DNA of 24,108 nt from CALARM01 sp964431735 (GCA_964431735.1 CAYSLJ010000111.1:1-24108), one strand, 5' to 3'. Shown: positions 8,023 through 18,687, counted from the first letter of the stretch. Made by a program: numbers and translations. Notes: generated by a model from the sequence alone, not told the origin.

Positions 8023-11000
8023 ATGTCAGACATTCCCGGCTACCATAGTTTGAATAAAATATATGAAAGTAAAAGAACGTCTGTATACAGAGCTATTCGC
8101 AGTAAAGACAAACTGCCTGTCATACTCAAACTGTTAAACAGCGATTACCCTTCCCGGGAAGAACTTACAGAATACAAATTTGAATATGAACTTACTTCCA
8201 GTTTGAATTTAAATGGTGTAATAAAATCTCTGGAACTTCTGCCATATAAAAACAGCCTTATAATAATCTTTGAAGACTTCGGCGGCATATCATTAAAAAA
8301 CTTTATAGAAACCAGAGGTTTTATATTAAAAGAGTTCCTTTTACTGGCATCAGGAATTACAGATATTTTATCAGTCTTATATGATGAAGGTATAATCCAT
8401 AGAGACATTAATCCCGGTAATATTGTGCTTAATCCCGATACAGGAGAGATTAAACTTATCGATTTCGGTCTTGCCAGAAAATTTTTTGGTAAGATAAGAA
8501 GCCAGAAAATAGAAGGTAATCCTCTTTACATTTCTCCCGAACAGACGGGAAGAACCAGTAGACCTGCTGATTATCGAACAGATTATTATTCTCTCGGAGC
8601 AGTTTTTTATGAAATTTTAACGGGGAAACCTCCTTTTACCGGCAGTGATTTAATGGAATTAATACATTCTCATCTTGCAAAATCTCCTGTGCCTCCATGT
8701 ATCGTAAACAGGAATATTCCGCAGGTTCTATCAGATATAATAATGAAACTTATGGAAAAAAATCCTGAAGATCGTTATAGAAGTCCATGGGGACTGAAAA
8801 AAGATCTTGACGAATGTCTCAATCAATCAGAAAAAACCGGCAAAATCGAATCTTTTCCCATTGGAGTTCAGGACATACCTTCAAGGCTTTCCATACCTGA
8901 AAAATTATACGGAAGAGAAAAAGAAATCAGTATATTACTTGATAGTTTTGAAGAAATATACAGTGGAGAAAGAGAGATGATATTTATTTCAGGCCCTCCC
9001 GGCATAGGGAAAACCAGTCTCTTCAGAGAAATTTACAGATCTCTGAGTGACAGAAGGGCATATATAATTTCAGGCAAATTCGAACAATTCGAGCATAGTA
9101 AACCTTATTCAGCCATAGTCCGGGCAATGCAGGAACTGATTGATAATATACTCACAGAAAATGAGGCAGAGATTTATCTCTGGAAGAGAAAACTCATGGC
9201 AGTTCTGGGCCATAACGGACAGATTATTATTGATATTCTTCCCAGACTGGAACTTATTATCGGCCATCAGCCGCCGGTAGAGGAATTGAGTTCTGTCGAA
9301 GCACAGAACCGTTTCAATCAGGTCTTTAAAAATTTCATCAGAATATTCTGTCAGAGTTCCCATCCTCTGGTTATATTTCTAGATGATCTTCAGTGGGCAG
9401 ACGGTGCTTCCCTGAAACTCATAGAGCTAATGATGACAGATAAAGAAATAAAATATTTATTTCTTACATGTTCTTATCGTGATGATGAGATTTCTCCTGT
9501 TCATCCTCTGAACAGGACTGTAGATATATTGAAAAAATCCATTAAAATGAAAGAGATTTATCTTAATTCCCTGGATATTAAAGATATTACTCAATTAATC
9601 TCAGATACCATTCATGCCGGAGGTGATTATGTCAGAGAGCTATCAAACATGATAAAGAAAAATACAGAAGGAAATCCTTTCTTTATAAAACAATATTTAA
9701 AGACTCTTTATGACAAAAAATTTCTCTTATTCAATACCGATAGCAGATGCTGGCAATGGGATATTAATAGAATTAAAGAGATAGTGACCGAAAATGTAGC
9801 TGAACTGATGATACAGAAGCTCAAAAACCTTCCTTCTGAAACGAAAGAAGTTCTTCTGGCATCTGCCTGCCTTGGTAACACCTTTGATTTAATCACATTA
9901 TCCATTATATATGAAAAAACACTTTCTGAGATCTCCTGTTCTCTATTGCCCGCTATTGAAGAAAGCCTTATATTACCGGTTTCTGACCTTGAATTTGAAG
10001 ACAGAGAAAATATTCTGTCAAAAACAATTTATAAAAATTATAAATTTCTTCATGACCGTATTCAACAGTATGTCCATTCACTTGCAGGGGAATATGAAAA
10101 AAAGAAAGTCAATCTTCTTGCAGGGAGACAGCTTTTTTATAATCTATCCGGAGCAGAACTTGACAGAAGACTTTTTGAAGTAGCAGATTATTTCAATACG
10201 GCAAAAGAGCTTATAACAGAAGAGAAGGAAAAAATTGAATTTATAAGATTAAACCTTATGGCAGGGAAAAAGGCAAAAAAATCCATTGCTTACAGAGAAG
10301 CTTTAAAATATGTAAAACAATGTTTTGAAGCTTTACCTGACAGGATCTGGACGTATTATTATGAACTGGCTTTTGAGCTCTATAGAGAAGGGGCAGAGAT
10401 TGAATATTTTAACGGTCATTATGAAGAATCACAGAAATTAATTAAATTTGCCCTGACCGGGAGTAAAACACCTTTTGAAAAAGCAGAGTTATATTCTCTT
10501 CTTCTTGTACAGCTTACTATACTGGCAAAACATGAAAAAGCAATTGGTACAGGTATAAAAGCACTTTCTTTACTTGGCATTGACCTGTCTGAGACAGAAC
10601 TGGAACAGGCTATTGATAAAGAAATAAGTATTATAAATAATAGTCTTGGAGACAGGTCTATTGCTTCTCTGATTGATATGCAGATTATGACAGATGCCGA
10701 AAAAAAACAGGCAGTAAAATTACTTTCTTATATGGCCGGCCCTGCATACTATACAAATAAAAAACTATTCTGTCTGATTGCAGGCAAAATAGTAAGTCTA
10801 TCTCTTAAATACGGTAATATTTCTGAATCATGCACAGGTTATTCTATATATGGTATGGTAGATAATTCTGTTTTCGGAAATTATAAAACCGGTTATGAAT
10901 TTAATCTTCTTGCGCTGAAATTATCTGAAAAATTCAGAGCTCCTGCTCAGAAATGTATAGTTTCAAATATATTCGGTAATTTCATTTTTCACTGGGTAAG

Positions 11001-14000
11001 ACCTCTTAAAGAAAAAGACACAATTAATATTGAAGGATACAGAGCAGGTCTTGAAGGAGGAGAGATGGAATTTGCAGGTTACTGCCTCTGTCACAGAGGA
11101 GAAGATTATTTTTATTCCGGTAATAAATGCCTTAAAGATATGCTTTCAGATATAACGGATTATATACATTTTGCAGAGAAAACTGTTAATAAAATGGCTA
11201 TAGCTATTCTTACATGTCTGACCATAATAATTACAAATTTAAGCGGCTTTACGAAAGATAGATTATCTTTTGATACAGAGGAAATAAGAGAAGAAAAATT
11301 TATGGATGACTGTCACAGGAATAAAAATCATCGGGTTTTATGTGAGTATTATACTTTAAAAGCATATGTTCTTTATCTCTACGGAAAAACTCAAGAAGCA
11401 CTTACCTGTATAATAAAAGCAAAAGATCTCTCAGAATACATATGGGGTCTTTTTATTTCTGCAGAATATAATTTTTATTATTCCCTTATTCTGGCAGATT
11501 TATATGACAGGTGTGATGAGGAAAGAAAAAAAGAATATGAAAAAGAGATTAAAATAAATCAAAAACAGATGAAAATCTGGACAGATAAATGTCCTGAAAA
11601 TTTCCTTCATAAATATCTCCTGGTAGAAGCAGAAATGGCACGCATATCAGGCCACACGGTAGAAGCAATAGATTATTATAACAGGGCAATCAATCTGGCT
11701 AAAGAGCATGAATTTATTAAAGATGAAATACTGGCACAGGAAAGGGCAGGAGAATTCTGGGATAAGAGAGGTAATAAAGAGTATGGCAGACTTCATTTGA
11801 GAAAAGCTTTTTATGGATATTCCATCATGGGTGCCATGAGTAAAATTGAACATATGAAAGAAAAATACGGAGAATATTTAAGTGAACGTTCTCATAAAAA
11901 AATTCCTGACGCAGAAATACTTTCCCATTCATCATCTTCTTCCGAATTACTGGATTTAGGAACAGTTATAAAGGCATCTCACATAATTTCCGGAGAGATT
12001 ATTTTAGAAAATCTGATCAATAAAACTATGACTTTATTAATGGAAAATTCCGGTGCTCAAAGAGAATTTCTTATTTTAGAAAATGACGGAATACTTAACG
12101 TGGAAGCTCAAATTGAAGGAGACAAACATACAGTAATAAAATCTGTAGCTCTTAAAGAATGTGATAATATTTCAGTAAAGGTTGTGACCTATGTAGAAAG
12201 AACAAGAGATTATTTTCTTCTCAACGATGCTTCAGGAGAAGGCAATTTTATCAATGATCCTTATATTTTAAAAAATAAAGTCAAATCTCTTCTATGTATA
12301 CCCCTTATTCATCAGGATAAATTGACAGGAATTCTGTATCTTGAAAACAATATAATGTCAGGTATATTTACACAGAATAAAATAGACATGTTAAATATTC
12401 TTTCATCACAGCTTGCCACATCCATAGAAAATTCAAAACTTTATAGAAGGCTCGCAGAATACAACAGAACTCTCGAACATAGAGTAACGGAAAAGACTGC
12501 GGAATTAAAAGAAGCAAAAGAAGCGGCAGAAGCGGCCAACAAAGCAAAGAGCAAATCCCTTGCCGAATTAAAAGATAGAGAATCCTATCTGGAGCTACAA
12601 TTCAACAGAATGCCTTCCGGCTGTATTGTGTGGAATAATGATTTCACAATCAGAAGCTGGAATCCTGCTGCGGAAAAGATATTCGGCTACTCTTCGGAGG
12701 AAGCAACAGGCAAAAATATTACTGACCTTCTTTTGCCGGCAGATATAAAAGAAGATATGTATAATATCAGTAACAGGCTGTTGAAAGGTGATATGACAGC
12801 CAGCAGTGTCAATTATAACATAACTAAACATGGAAACAGAATTATCTGTGAGTGGACAAATACACCACTTATAGACAGTGAAGGGAATGTCCATGGCGTC
12901 ATTTCTATGGTTCAGGATATTACGGAACGCAGAAGGGCAGAAGATGCGGAAAAAGAGGAACAAATTTTCAACAAAACCCTTATTGCCAGTATACCCGGCA
13001 CATTCTATATGCTGGACGAACATGGACGATATGTCCGGTGGAATGCCTATCAGAGAGATGAAATAGTTGGGAAACCGGAAAGGCAAATATCAGAAGTAAA
13101 TGCCATAGATACAATTCATCCGGATGACAGGACGCTCATACAATCTAAAATTTTAAATGTACTGGAGAAAGGTCTGGAAGAAGGTGTAGAAGGAAGAGTC
13201 CTTATGAGAGGCGGTCCAAAGTTCAAATGGTTTCTTTTGACAGGCAGAAGAATAATAATAAAAAACAGACCTTTCCTCATTGGTATTGGCGTAGATATTA
13301 CAGAACGCAGATATGCAGAGGAAGCATTATGCCGGAGTGAAGATAAATTCCGCACTATATTTGAAAGTAACTCTGCATCAATGGCAATTATAGAACCTGA
13401 TACGACTATATCGATGGTAAATGACGCTTACTGTCAGATGAGTGGTTATACAAAAGAAGAAGTTATTGGAATGAGCTGGACAGAGCAAATACCACCGGAA
13501 GACCTTGAAAGGATGAAAGAATATAATCGCCGAAGACTTATAAACCCGAAAGATGCCCCTGATAAATATGAATTTACCTTTTATAGAAAAGATGGTGAAA
13601 TAAGACATGCTTTGATGTCAGTTGCTCTGATTCCTGAGATAAAAAACATAATAGTGTCTTTTACCGATATTACTGAACGCAGACAGGCGGAAGAGGCTCT
13701 GAAACTCAGTGAGGCAAATTACAGGAATCTTTTCCAGAACGCTCCCATTGGTATATTTCATTCAACGATAGAAGGGCTGTTCATAAGAGTGAACCCGGCA
13801 CTGGTCAGGATACTTGCCTATTCGTCGCCAGAGGAATTGATTTCCTCCATATCAGATATGAATACTCAGATTTATGCAGACACAGGAAAACGGTCGAAGA
13901 TTGTAGGGCTTATGTTAAAACAAAATGAATGGGTTCATGACGAAATCCGCTGGCGCCGAAAAGACGGAAACATTATCATAGCAGATTTTATCGGTCGTAA

Positions 14001-15843
14001 AGTAAATAACAGAGATGGTAACATAACATATCTGGAAGGATTTATTCAGGATATTACTGCCCGTAAGCATATAGAGGAAGAACTTTCTGAAAGTGAAGAA
14101 AGATGGCGTACAATAATTAATACTTCTCCTGATGGAATAGCTTTTGTAACGACAGACGGTAAAATCAAGTTTATGTCAGACAAATTACTTGCCCTGTACG
14201 GCTATGATTCGTTAGATGAAGTAACAGGAAGAAATATGTTCGATTTCCTTGATATAACATATCATGAAAAAGCAATAACCTCTCTTCAGGAAATGCTGAA
14301 AGGAAACTATACAGGTTTCAGTGAATATCTTGTTATCAAAAAAGACGGAACCAGATTTTTTGTAGAAATCAATGCTGAAGTTATAAGAGACAGAGAAGGA
14401 AATCCTGTTAATATATTCTTCATAGAACGTGATATTACAGAGAGAAAAAAGTTTGAACATGCTATTATTGAGGCACGTATTGCTGCAGAAGAGGCCAATC
14501 GTGCTAAAAGTCTATTCCTTGCAAATATGAGCCATGAATTGCGCACTCCACTGAATGCAATACTCGGTTATGCCCAGTTATTCCAGCAGGATACACAATT
14601 ATCTGAAGACTATAAAAGAGGCATAAATATCATTGAAAAAAGCGGCAAACATCTCCTCAAGCTGCTCAATGACATCCTCGACCTTGCAAAAATAGAAGCA
14701 GGGAAAATTGAACTGGAAAAAGAACAGTTTAAATTTGAGACTTTGTTACACTTTGTTGAAGAGTTAATCAAAGTCAAATCAAAAGCTAAAGAATTGATTT
14801 TCAATACACACTATGCCGAAGACCTGCCTTTATATGTGGAAGGAGACAAAAAAAAGTTAAGCCAGACATTAATTAATCTCCTTGATAATGCTGTTAAATT
14901 TACCCATCATGGAAGTATAACCTTCAGAGTAGAAAAACATAAGGAGAAGATAATGTTTTCCGTAGAAGATACAGGCTCTGGAATAGCTGAAGAAAACCTT
15001 GAAAAAATATTTTCACCATTCACGCAACTGGGAGATCATCTCAGAAAAGCTGAAGGAACAGGCCTGGGACTTACTATAACACGGAATCTGGTTAAATTGA
15101 TGGGAGGCAAATTACAGGTAGAAAGCCTTTATGAGAGAGGCAGTAAATTCTGGTTTGAAATAGAACTTCCTGAAGTATCGGTACCTGAGTATTATCACTT
15201 AAGCAGGGAAGATATAATCATGGGCTATAAAGGAGAAAAAAGAAGGATTCTCGTTGTTGATGATAAATTTGAGAATAGAATGGTTCTGACTGACATATTA
15301 CATAGAGCAGGCTTTTATGTAGAAGAAGCAGAACTCGGTACAGAATGTCTGGAAAAATTAGATATTTTCAAACCTGACCTGATTTTTATGGACATAATTA
15401 TGCCCGATATGGATGGCTATGAAAGTACCAGAAAAATCAGAGAAAATGAATCCTGTAATAAGATAAAAATTATTGCCATATCGGCCAGTAAGTTAGACAA
15501 ACCCTTTGATGAACTCATAAAGACAGGTTTTGACGACTGGCTGACAAAACCGTTTCTTTTATCTGATTTATTCGCCATATTAGTAAAACAACTGAATCTG
15601 GAAGTGGATTATAAAAAAGAGGAAGAAGAAAAATTTATACTTCCTCCCGTTGAATTAATAGACAATTTATATCAAATGTCTATGGGAAGTAATTTCAGGC
15701 TTATAAGACAGGAACTGGAGAGGATTAAAGACTTAAATCAAGACTACATGGCTTTTTACAAAAAAGTTAAAGAACTGTCCGATAGTTTCGAGATAGAGAA
15801 TATGAGAATTTTGTTGGAAAAATATCTGGAGGAAGTAAAATGA
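8023..15843 (+). CDS. giant hybrid Ser/Thr protein kinase and histidine kinase with AAA, TPR, GAF, five PAS and receiver domains
   Basis: This 2606-aa sensor belongs to the multi-kinase family typified by cyanobacterial HstK-like proteins. Residues 1-275 are a Ser/Thr kinase with Lys36 (VILK), HRDINPGN (His126, Asp128), DFG (Asp147) and SPE; the glycine loop is degenerate. Residues about 295-600 are an AAA-type ATPase with Walker A GPPGIGKTS (324-332) and Walker B IFLDDLQW (Asp454, Asp455). A long helical TPR-like region follows (about 650-1300). Then come GAF (about 1320-1480), a coiled coil, and five PAS/PAC units (about 1520-2146, four ending DITERR/DITERK and one DITARK). HisKA has SHELRTPLN with His2171. 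HATPase has DNAVKF (N2289), DTGSGI and GTGLGL. The receiver has Asp2413/2414, phospho-acceptor Asp2457 and Lys2509. A C-terminal helical segment ends the protein. It is probably cytoplasmic, since no membrane helix is seen. AAGGAG precedes ATG by six bases. Its stop overlaps the next gene's start (ATGA), so the two are co-translated. Confidence 0.95.
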   Translation: MSDIPGYHSLNKIYESKRTSVYRAIRSKDKLPVILKLLNSDYPSREELTEYKFEYELTSSLNLNGVIKSLELLPYKNSLIIIFEDFGGISLKNFIETRGFILKEFLLLASGITDILSVLYDEGIIHRDINPGNIVLNPDTGEIKLIDFGLARKFFGKIRSQKIEGNPLYISPEQTGRTSRPADYRTDYYSLGAVFYEILTGKPPFTGSDLMELIHSHLAKSPVPPCIVNRNIPQVLSDIIMKLMEKNPEDRYRSPWGLKKDLDECLNQSEKTGKIESFPIGVQDIPSRLSIPEKLYGREKEISILLDSFEEIYSGEREMIFISGPPGIGKTSLFREIYRSLSDRRAYIISGKFEQFEHSKPYSAIVRAMQELIDNILTENEAEIYLWKRKLMAVLGHNGQIIIDILPRLELIIGHQPPVEELSSVEAQNRFNQVFKNFIRIFCQSSHPLVIFLDDLQWADGASLKLIELMMTDKEIKYLFLTCSYRDDEISPVHPLNRTVDILKKSIKMKEIYLNSLDIKDITQLISDTIHAGGDYVRELSNMIKKNTEGNPFFIKQYLKTLYDKKFLLFNTDSRCWQWDINRIKEIVTENVAELMIQKLKNLPSETKEVLLASACLGNTFDLITLSIIYEKTLSEISCSLLPAIEESLILPVSDLEFEDRENILSKTIYKNYKFLHDRIQQYVHSLAGEYEKKKVNLLAGRQLFYNLSGAELDRRLFEVADYFNTAKELITEEKEKIEFIRLNLMAGKKAKKSIAYREALKYVKQCFEALPDRIWTYYYELAFELYREGAEIEYFNGHYEESQKLIKFALTGSKTPFEKAELYSLLLVQLTILAKHEKAIGTGIKALSLLGIDLSETELEQAIDKEISIINNSLGDRSIASLIDMQIMTDAEKKQAVKLLSYMAGPAYYTNKKLFCLIAGKIVSLSLKYGNISESCTGYSIYGMVDNSVFGNYKTGYEFNLLALKLSEKFRAPAQKCIVSNIFGNFIFHWVRPLKEKDTINIEGYRAGLEGGEMEFAGYCLCHRGEDYFYSGNKCLKDMLSDITDYIHFAEKTVNKMAIAILTCLTIIITNLSGFTKDRLSFDTEEIREEKFMDDCHRNKNHRVLCEYYTLKAYVLYLYGKTQEALTCIIKAKDLSEYIWGLFISAEYNFYYSLILADLYDRCDEERKKEYEKEIKINQKQMKIWTDKCPENFLHKYLLVEAEMARISGHTVEAIDYYNRAINLAKEHEFIKDEILAQERAGEFWDKRGNKEYGRLHLRKAFYGYSIMGAMSKIEHMKEKYGEYLSERSHKKIPDAEILSHSSSSSELLDLGTVIKASHIISGEIILENLINKTMTLLMENSGAQREFLILENDGILNVEAQIEGDKHTVIKSVALKECDNISVKVVTYVERTRDYFLLNDASGEGNFINDPYILKNKVKSLLCIPLIHQDKLTGILYLENNIMSGIFTQNKIDMLNILSSQLATSIENSKLYRRLAEYNRTLEHRVTEKTAELKEAKEAAEAANKAKSKSLAELKDRESYLELQFNRMPSGCIVWNNDFTIRSWNPAAEKIFGYSSEEATGKNITDLLLPADIKEDMYNISNRLLKGDMTASSVNYNITKHGNRIICEWTNTPLIDSEGNVHGVISMVQDITERRRAEDAEKEEQIFNKTLIASIPGTFYMLDEHGRYVRWNAYQRDEIVGKPERQISEVNAIDTIHPDDRTLIQSKILNVLEKGLEEGVEGRVLMRGGPKFKWFLLTGRRIIIKNRPFLIGIGVDITERRYAEEALCRSEDKFRTIFESNSASMAIIEPDTTISMVNDAYCQMSGYTKEEVIGMSWTEQIPPEDLERMKEYNRRRLINPKDAPDKYEFTFYRKDGEIRHALMSVALIPEIKNIIVSFTDITERRQAEEALKLSEANYRNLFQNAPIGIFHSTIEGLFIRVNPALVRILAYSSPEELISSISDMNTQIYADTGKRSKIVGLMLKQNEWVHDEIRWRRKDGNIIIADFIGRKVNNRDGNITYLEGFIQDITARKHIEEELSESEERWRTIINTSPDGIAFVTTDGKIKFMSDKLLALYGYDSLDEVTGRNMFDFLDITYHEKAITSLQEMLKGNYTGFSEYLVIKKDGTRFFVEINAEVIRDREGNPVNIFFIERDITERKKFEHAIIEARIAAEEANRAKSLFLANMSHELRTPLNAILGYAQLFQQDTQLSEDYKRGINIIEKSGKHLLKLLNDILDLAKIEAGKIELEKEQFKFETLLHFVEELIKVKSKAKELIFNTHYAEDLPLYVEGDKKKLSQTLINLLDNAVKFTHHGSITFRVEKHKEKIMFSVEDTGSGIAEENLEKIFSPFTQLGDHLRKAEGTGLGLTITRNLVKLMGGKLQVESLYERGSKFWFEIELPEVSVPEYYHLSREDIIMGYKGEKRRILVVDDKFENRMVLTDILHRAGFYVEEAELGTECLEKLDIFKPDLIFMDIIMPDMDGYESTRKIRENESCNKIKIIAISASKLDKPFDELIKTGFDDWLTKPFLLSDLFAILVKQLNLEVDYKKEEEEKFILPPVELIDNLYQMSMGSNFRLIRQELERIKDLNQDYMAFYKKVKELSDSFEIENMRILLEKYLEEVK

Positions 15844-16964
15844 AAGATAATATTATTGAAGGTTCAAAAATTTTGATTATTGACGATCAACCGGGAAATT
15901 TAGCCATATTGTTTGATTATCTGGATAAGTTTAATGCCGAGATTATTCTGGCACAGAACACCGAAATTGCTCTGAAAATCGCTGAGAATAAAAAACCTGA
16001 TATTATCCTCCTTGATATTATAATGCCTGAAATGAATGGTTTTGAGGTCTGTAAAAAGCTAAAGGAACATATAAAAACAAAGGATATTCCAGTAATTTTT
16101 ATGAGTGCTCTCAATGATACTGATAGTATTGTAAAGGGCTTTAATGCCGGAGGGGTAGATTATATAGTAAAACCTGTACGTCAGGAAGAAGTAATAGCCA
16201 GAATTACAAATCATTTAAGGATTATCCGGGCAGAACGGGAACTCGGAGAAAAGGCAAAACATGATAGCATGACCATTATGGCAGGAGGAATATGTCATAA
16301 TTTTAACAATATCCTCATGGGAATAATGGGGCGTGCAGAACTCAGTCTGCTGGATCTTCCCGAAGATTCGCCTGTGGCATATAATAATCGGATTATTGTA
16401 AATCTCTGTGAACGTGTATCCGGTATAACTAAAAAAATACTTGATTATTCAGGACATGGTCGATTTATGCCGGAAAGAACAGATCTTTTCACGATGGTTA
16501 AAGACGTGTCTGAATTATTGAACATATCTGTTTCTAAAAAAATATTATTAAAATACGATTTAGCTGCAGATCTTCCGATAATTCAGATTGATAGAGATCT
16601 GGTAAGTCAGAGCCTTATCAATCTTGTTACCAATTCCTCTGAAGCTATCGGAAACAATGAAGGGACTATTACCGTAAAAACAGGTTCCATGGTGTGTAAC
16701 AGAGAATACCTGTCTTCATGTCATATTAAAGAAGAACTTCAGGAAGGACTTTATGCATATGTAGAAGTAAAAGACACAGGATGCGGCATAAAAGAAGAAA
16801 TTTTCGATAAAATTTTCGATCCCTTTTTCAGTACAAAATTTACCGGCAGAGGTCTCGGACTTGCCGCAGTTTACGGAATCATTAAAAATCATAAAGGAAC
16901 AATAAAAGTTGAAAGTAATTCAGAAAAAGGAACATCTATAAAATTACTTTTCCCCGTTGAATAA
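15840..16964 (+). CDS. receiver-histidine kinase (REC-HisKA-HATPase)
   Basis: This 374-aa protein has an N-terminal receiver and a C-terminal transmitter. The receiver shows IDDQPGN near residue 16, phospho-acceptor Asp59 in LLDIIMPEMNG, and Lys111 in VKPV. The dimerisation helix contains GGICHNFNNIL with His153, the 'H-x-FNN' variety of histidine kinase. The ATPase part has TNSSEAIGN, DTGCGI and GRGLGLAAVYG. There is no input or membrane domain. The gene overlaps the giant kinase by four bases, with GGAGG as its ribosome-binding site inside the upstream gene. It is therefore most likely a phosphorelay partner that receives phosphate from the upstream kinase through its receiver. No output regulator with a DNA-binding domain is present nearby. 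Confidence 0.93.
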   Translation: MKDNIIEGSKILIIDDQPGNLAILFDYLDKFNAEIILAQNTEIALKIAENKKPDIILLDIIMPEMNGFEVCKKLKEHIKTKDIPVIFMSALNDTDSIVKGFNAGGVDYIVKPVRQEEVIARITNHLRIIRAERELGEKAKHDSMTIMAGGICHNFNNILMGIMGRAELSLLDLPEDSPVAYNNRIIVNLCERVSGITKKILDYSGHGRFMPERTDLFTMVKDVSELLNISVSKKILLKYDLAADLPIIQIDRDLVSQSLINLVTNSSEAIGNNEGTITVKTGSMVCNREYLSSCHIKEELQEGLYAYVEVKDTGCGIKEEIFDKIFDPFFSTKFTGRGLGLAAVYGIIKNHKGTIKVESNSEKGTSIKLLFPVE

Positions 16965-16983
16965 TTATTTGACTTTGTCATAC

Positions 16984-17036
16984 GTTTTGTGTAAACCTCT
17001 GTTAAATCCTTATTTCATGGTAAATTTACACAAAAC
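16984..17036. terminator. inverted repeat between convergent genes, possible bidirectional terminator
   Basis: GTTTTGTGTAAA at 16984-16995 and TTTACACAAAAC at 17025-17036 are perfectly complementary over 12 bp, extending to 14 with one mismatch. A 29-base loop separates them. It lies in the 87-bp gap between two genes that converge, which is where a shared terminator is expected. The long loop and lack of a clean T-run on either side weaken the call. A protein-binding site is the alternative. Confidence 0.4.
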
Positions 17037-17051
17037 ATCTAACATTCTCAA

Positions 17052-18623
17052 TTATTTTCTGTCATGATTTAACCACACAGTAAGCTGCGGGAAAGCTATG
17101 AAAATGCCTTTCGAGTAAAATTCATTCTTTATCCTCAAAAAGAGCTCTCTCTTCATCTGCCACTGTTCGCTCGGCGCTGTTTTAAGAAGCATACGGAGTT
17201 TCACCGACGATTCAGCCAGTTCATTTACTCCGAGCATTACAGGTTCTTCCAGTATTTTATCAGGATATTCTTCTTTCAATTTCTTTCCTGTTTCAACCAT
17301 AATATTCATTGCATGCTTCAGATCCGTATCATAGGCGACACCTACAATCAAATCGATCTGGCTCCATGTAGATGAGAAATTTTCCACTGTACGGATTGCA
17401 GAATTGGGTATTGTAATAAGACTGCCTCCCATATCCCGGATTCTGGTAACTCTCATATTGAAAACTTCCACTGTACCCTGGACATTGCAGGTTCCGATAA
17501 CATCTCCGACGGCAAACTGATCTTCAATAACAATAAAGGTACCTGCTATAATATCTTTTAGAAGATCCTGTGCGGCAAGGCCAAGTCCCACACCTATAAT
17601 GCCTGCTCCTGTAAGTCCTGTGGCAAGATCTATATGAAGAGATTTCAAAAAAATAAGACCTCCAATAAGATAGAGACCTGTTCTGATAAAGGTAGAGACG
17701 ACGAGCTTAAACATAGTAAGCCTGTGTACTGCCCTTGCATCTTCAACAAGTTCCTGCCCTTTAAGTTTTTTTGCAAGAGAAAAATAATGTCTTATGAAAA
17801 CATCCAGAAGTGTTGCAACTATACTTATTATTACAAATATAACAGCCAGAGTAAGAACAGGATATAAAATATATTCTGCCAGACCTTTTGCCCAGGAACG
17901 GCTTGTGGGGAAAACCCAGAAAATATAAGAAACAACTAAAAGCCATATAAAAAATACCGCAAAACAGGCAGGTGTTTTTAACAATCTGTGCCATATGATA
18001 AAAACCAGCGGAGTCAATAAGATACCTGTAATAACTGCTATTAAAGCATATCTGAAGGCTTCTTTTTTATATTCTTTACTTTTTTCCTTCAGAGCAATAT
18101 CAAGGCCATCTTGCAATTCATCACGCCACAGTGCGGCAAGCTTAACTGCAGAGGTTTTATGATAAGAAGCATCTTTATTTGTCACAGAAATAAGATATAC
18201 GCCTTCACTCTCAAGAACGGGAGTATCGTTTACAGTATTGATTTTAACAAAGGGAGGACTTGTCGCTCTCATAAGAACTTCTTCCAGCCTTTTCTCCAGT
18301 ATATAGGCTCTTTCAGAGGCATTCATACCTGCATCTGAATAGACTTCAATAACAGGTCTGTAATGGAGCATAACAGATGCTTTATCAATCTTTTGAGCGG
18401 CAGAAGGTAAAGGAGTATCATCGGGAACAGGTATCTGAGTCGACACAGGGAGAGGAGGCAAAATAACAACAGGTGTACGGGTGGCAGAAGGTTTTACAGA
18501 CGGATTATCAGGCTTACTTACTGACGGAGAAGGAACAGGAATGTTCTGAGCCGGTGCAGAAAAACAGCAGGCCAAAGAAATAATTATTATTAAAATTATT
18601 ATTAATGTTCTATGAATCTTCAT
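17052..18623 (-). CDS. MscS-family mechanosensitive ion channel with signal peptide and extracytoplasmic N-terminal domain
   Basis: This 523-aa membrane protein likely opens under membrane tension to release solutes on osmotic downshock. Residues 1-25 are a signal peptide; the LACC could be a weak lipobox. A Pro/Ser-rich linker (26-75) and a soluble domain (about 80-185) follow. Transmembrane helices lie near 192-211, 219-238, 251-276 and 307-328. The pore helix and following MscS beta domain begin near 335 with GAGIIGVGLGLAAQDLLKD, the Gly/Ala-rich TM3-type pore helix. The cytoplasmic domain has IEDQFAVGD, TRIRDMGGSLITIPNS and VAYDTD. It is longer than minimal MscS (286 aa in E. coli). The ribosome-binding site is weak. 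It converges with the receiver-kinase gene. Confidence 0.9.
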   Translation of the reverse strand: MKIHRTLIIILIIIISLACCFSAPAQNIPVPSPSVSKPDNPSVKPSATRTPVVILPPLPVSTQIPVPDDTPLPSAAQKIDKASVMLHYRPVIEVYSDAGMNASERAYILEKRLEEVLMRATSPPFVKINTVNDTPVLESEGVYLISVTNKDASYHKTSAVKLAALWRDELQDGLDIALKEKSKEYKKEAFRYALIAVITGILLTPLVFIIWHRLLKTPACFAVFFIWLLVVSYIFWVFPTSRSWAKGLAEYILYPVLTLAVIFVIISIVATLLDVFIRHYFSLAKKLKGQELVEDARAVHRLTMFKLVVSTFIRTGLYLIGGLIFLKSLHIDLATGLTGAGIIGVGLGLAAQDLLKDIIAGTFIVIEDQFAVGDVIGTCNVQGTVEVFNMRVTRIRDMGGSLITIPNSAIRTVENFSSTWSQIDLIVGVAYDTDLKHAMNIMVETGKKLKEEYPDKILEEPVMLGVNELAESSVKLRMLLKTAPSEQWQMKRELFLRIKNEFYSKGIFIAFPQLTVWLNHDRK

Positions 18624-18653
18624 AAAAATTCTTCATCGGGAGAACACATCAGG

Positions 18654-18687
18654 TCACTCCTACCATTCACTCCTCACTCTTCACTAT
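18654..18687. repeat. heptamer array, reverse orientation, overlapping a stop codon
   Basis: TCACTCC (18654-18660), a 6-bp TACCAT spacer, then TCACTCC, TCACTCT and TCACTAT (18667-18687) form the reverse complement of the AGTGAGG/AGTGAAG family. The last unit supplies the TAG stop codon (18686-18684 on the minus strand) of the PfkB-family gene. Confidence 0.75.

Noticed and set aside
12595..13086. 163-codon minus-strand frame inside the giant kinase
   Set aside because: It lies opposite PAS domains with clear homology and is best explained as a shadow of that gene.
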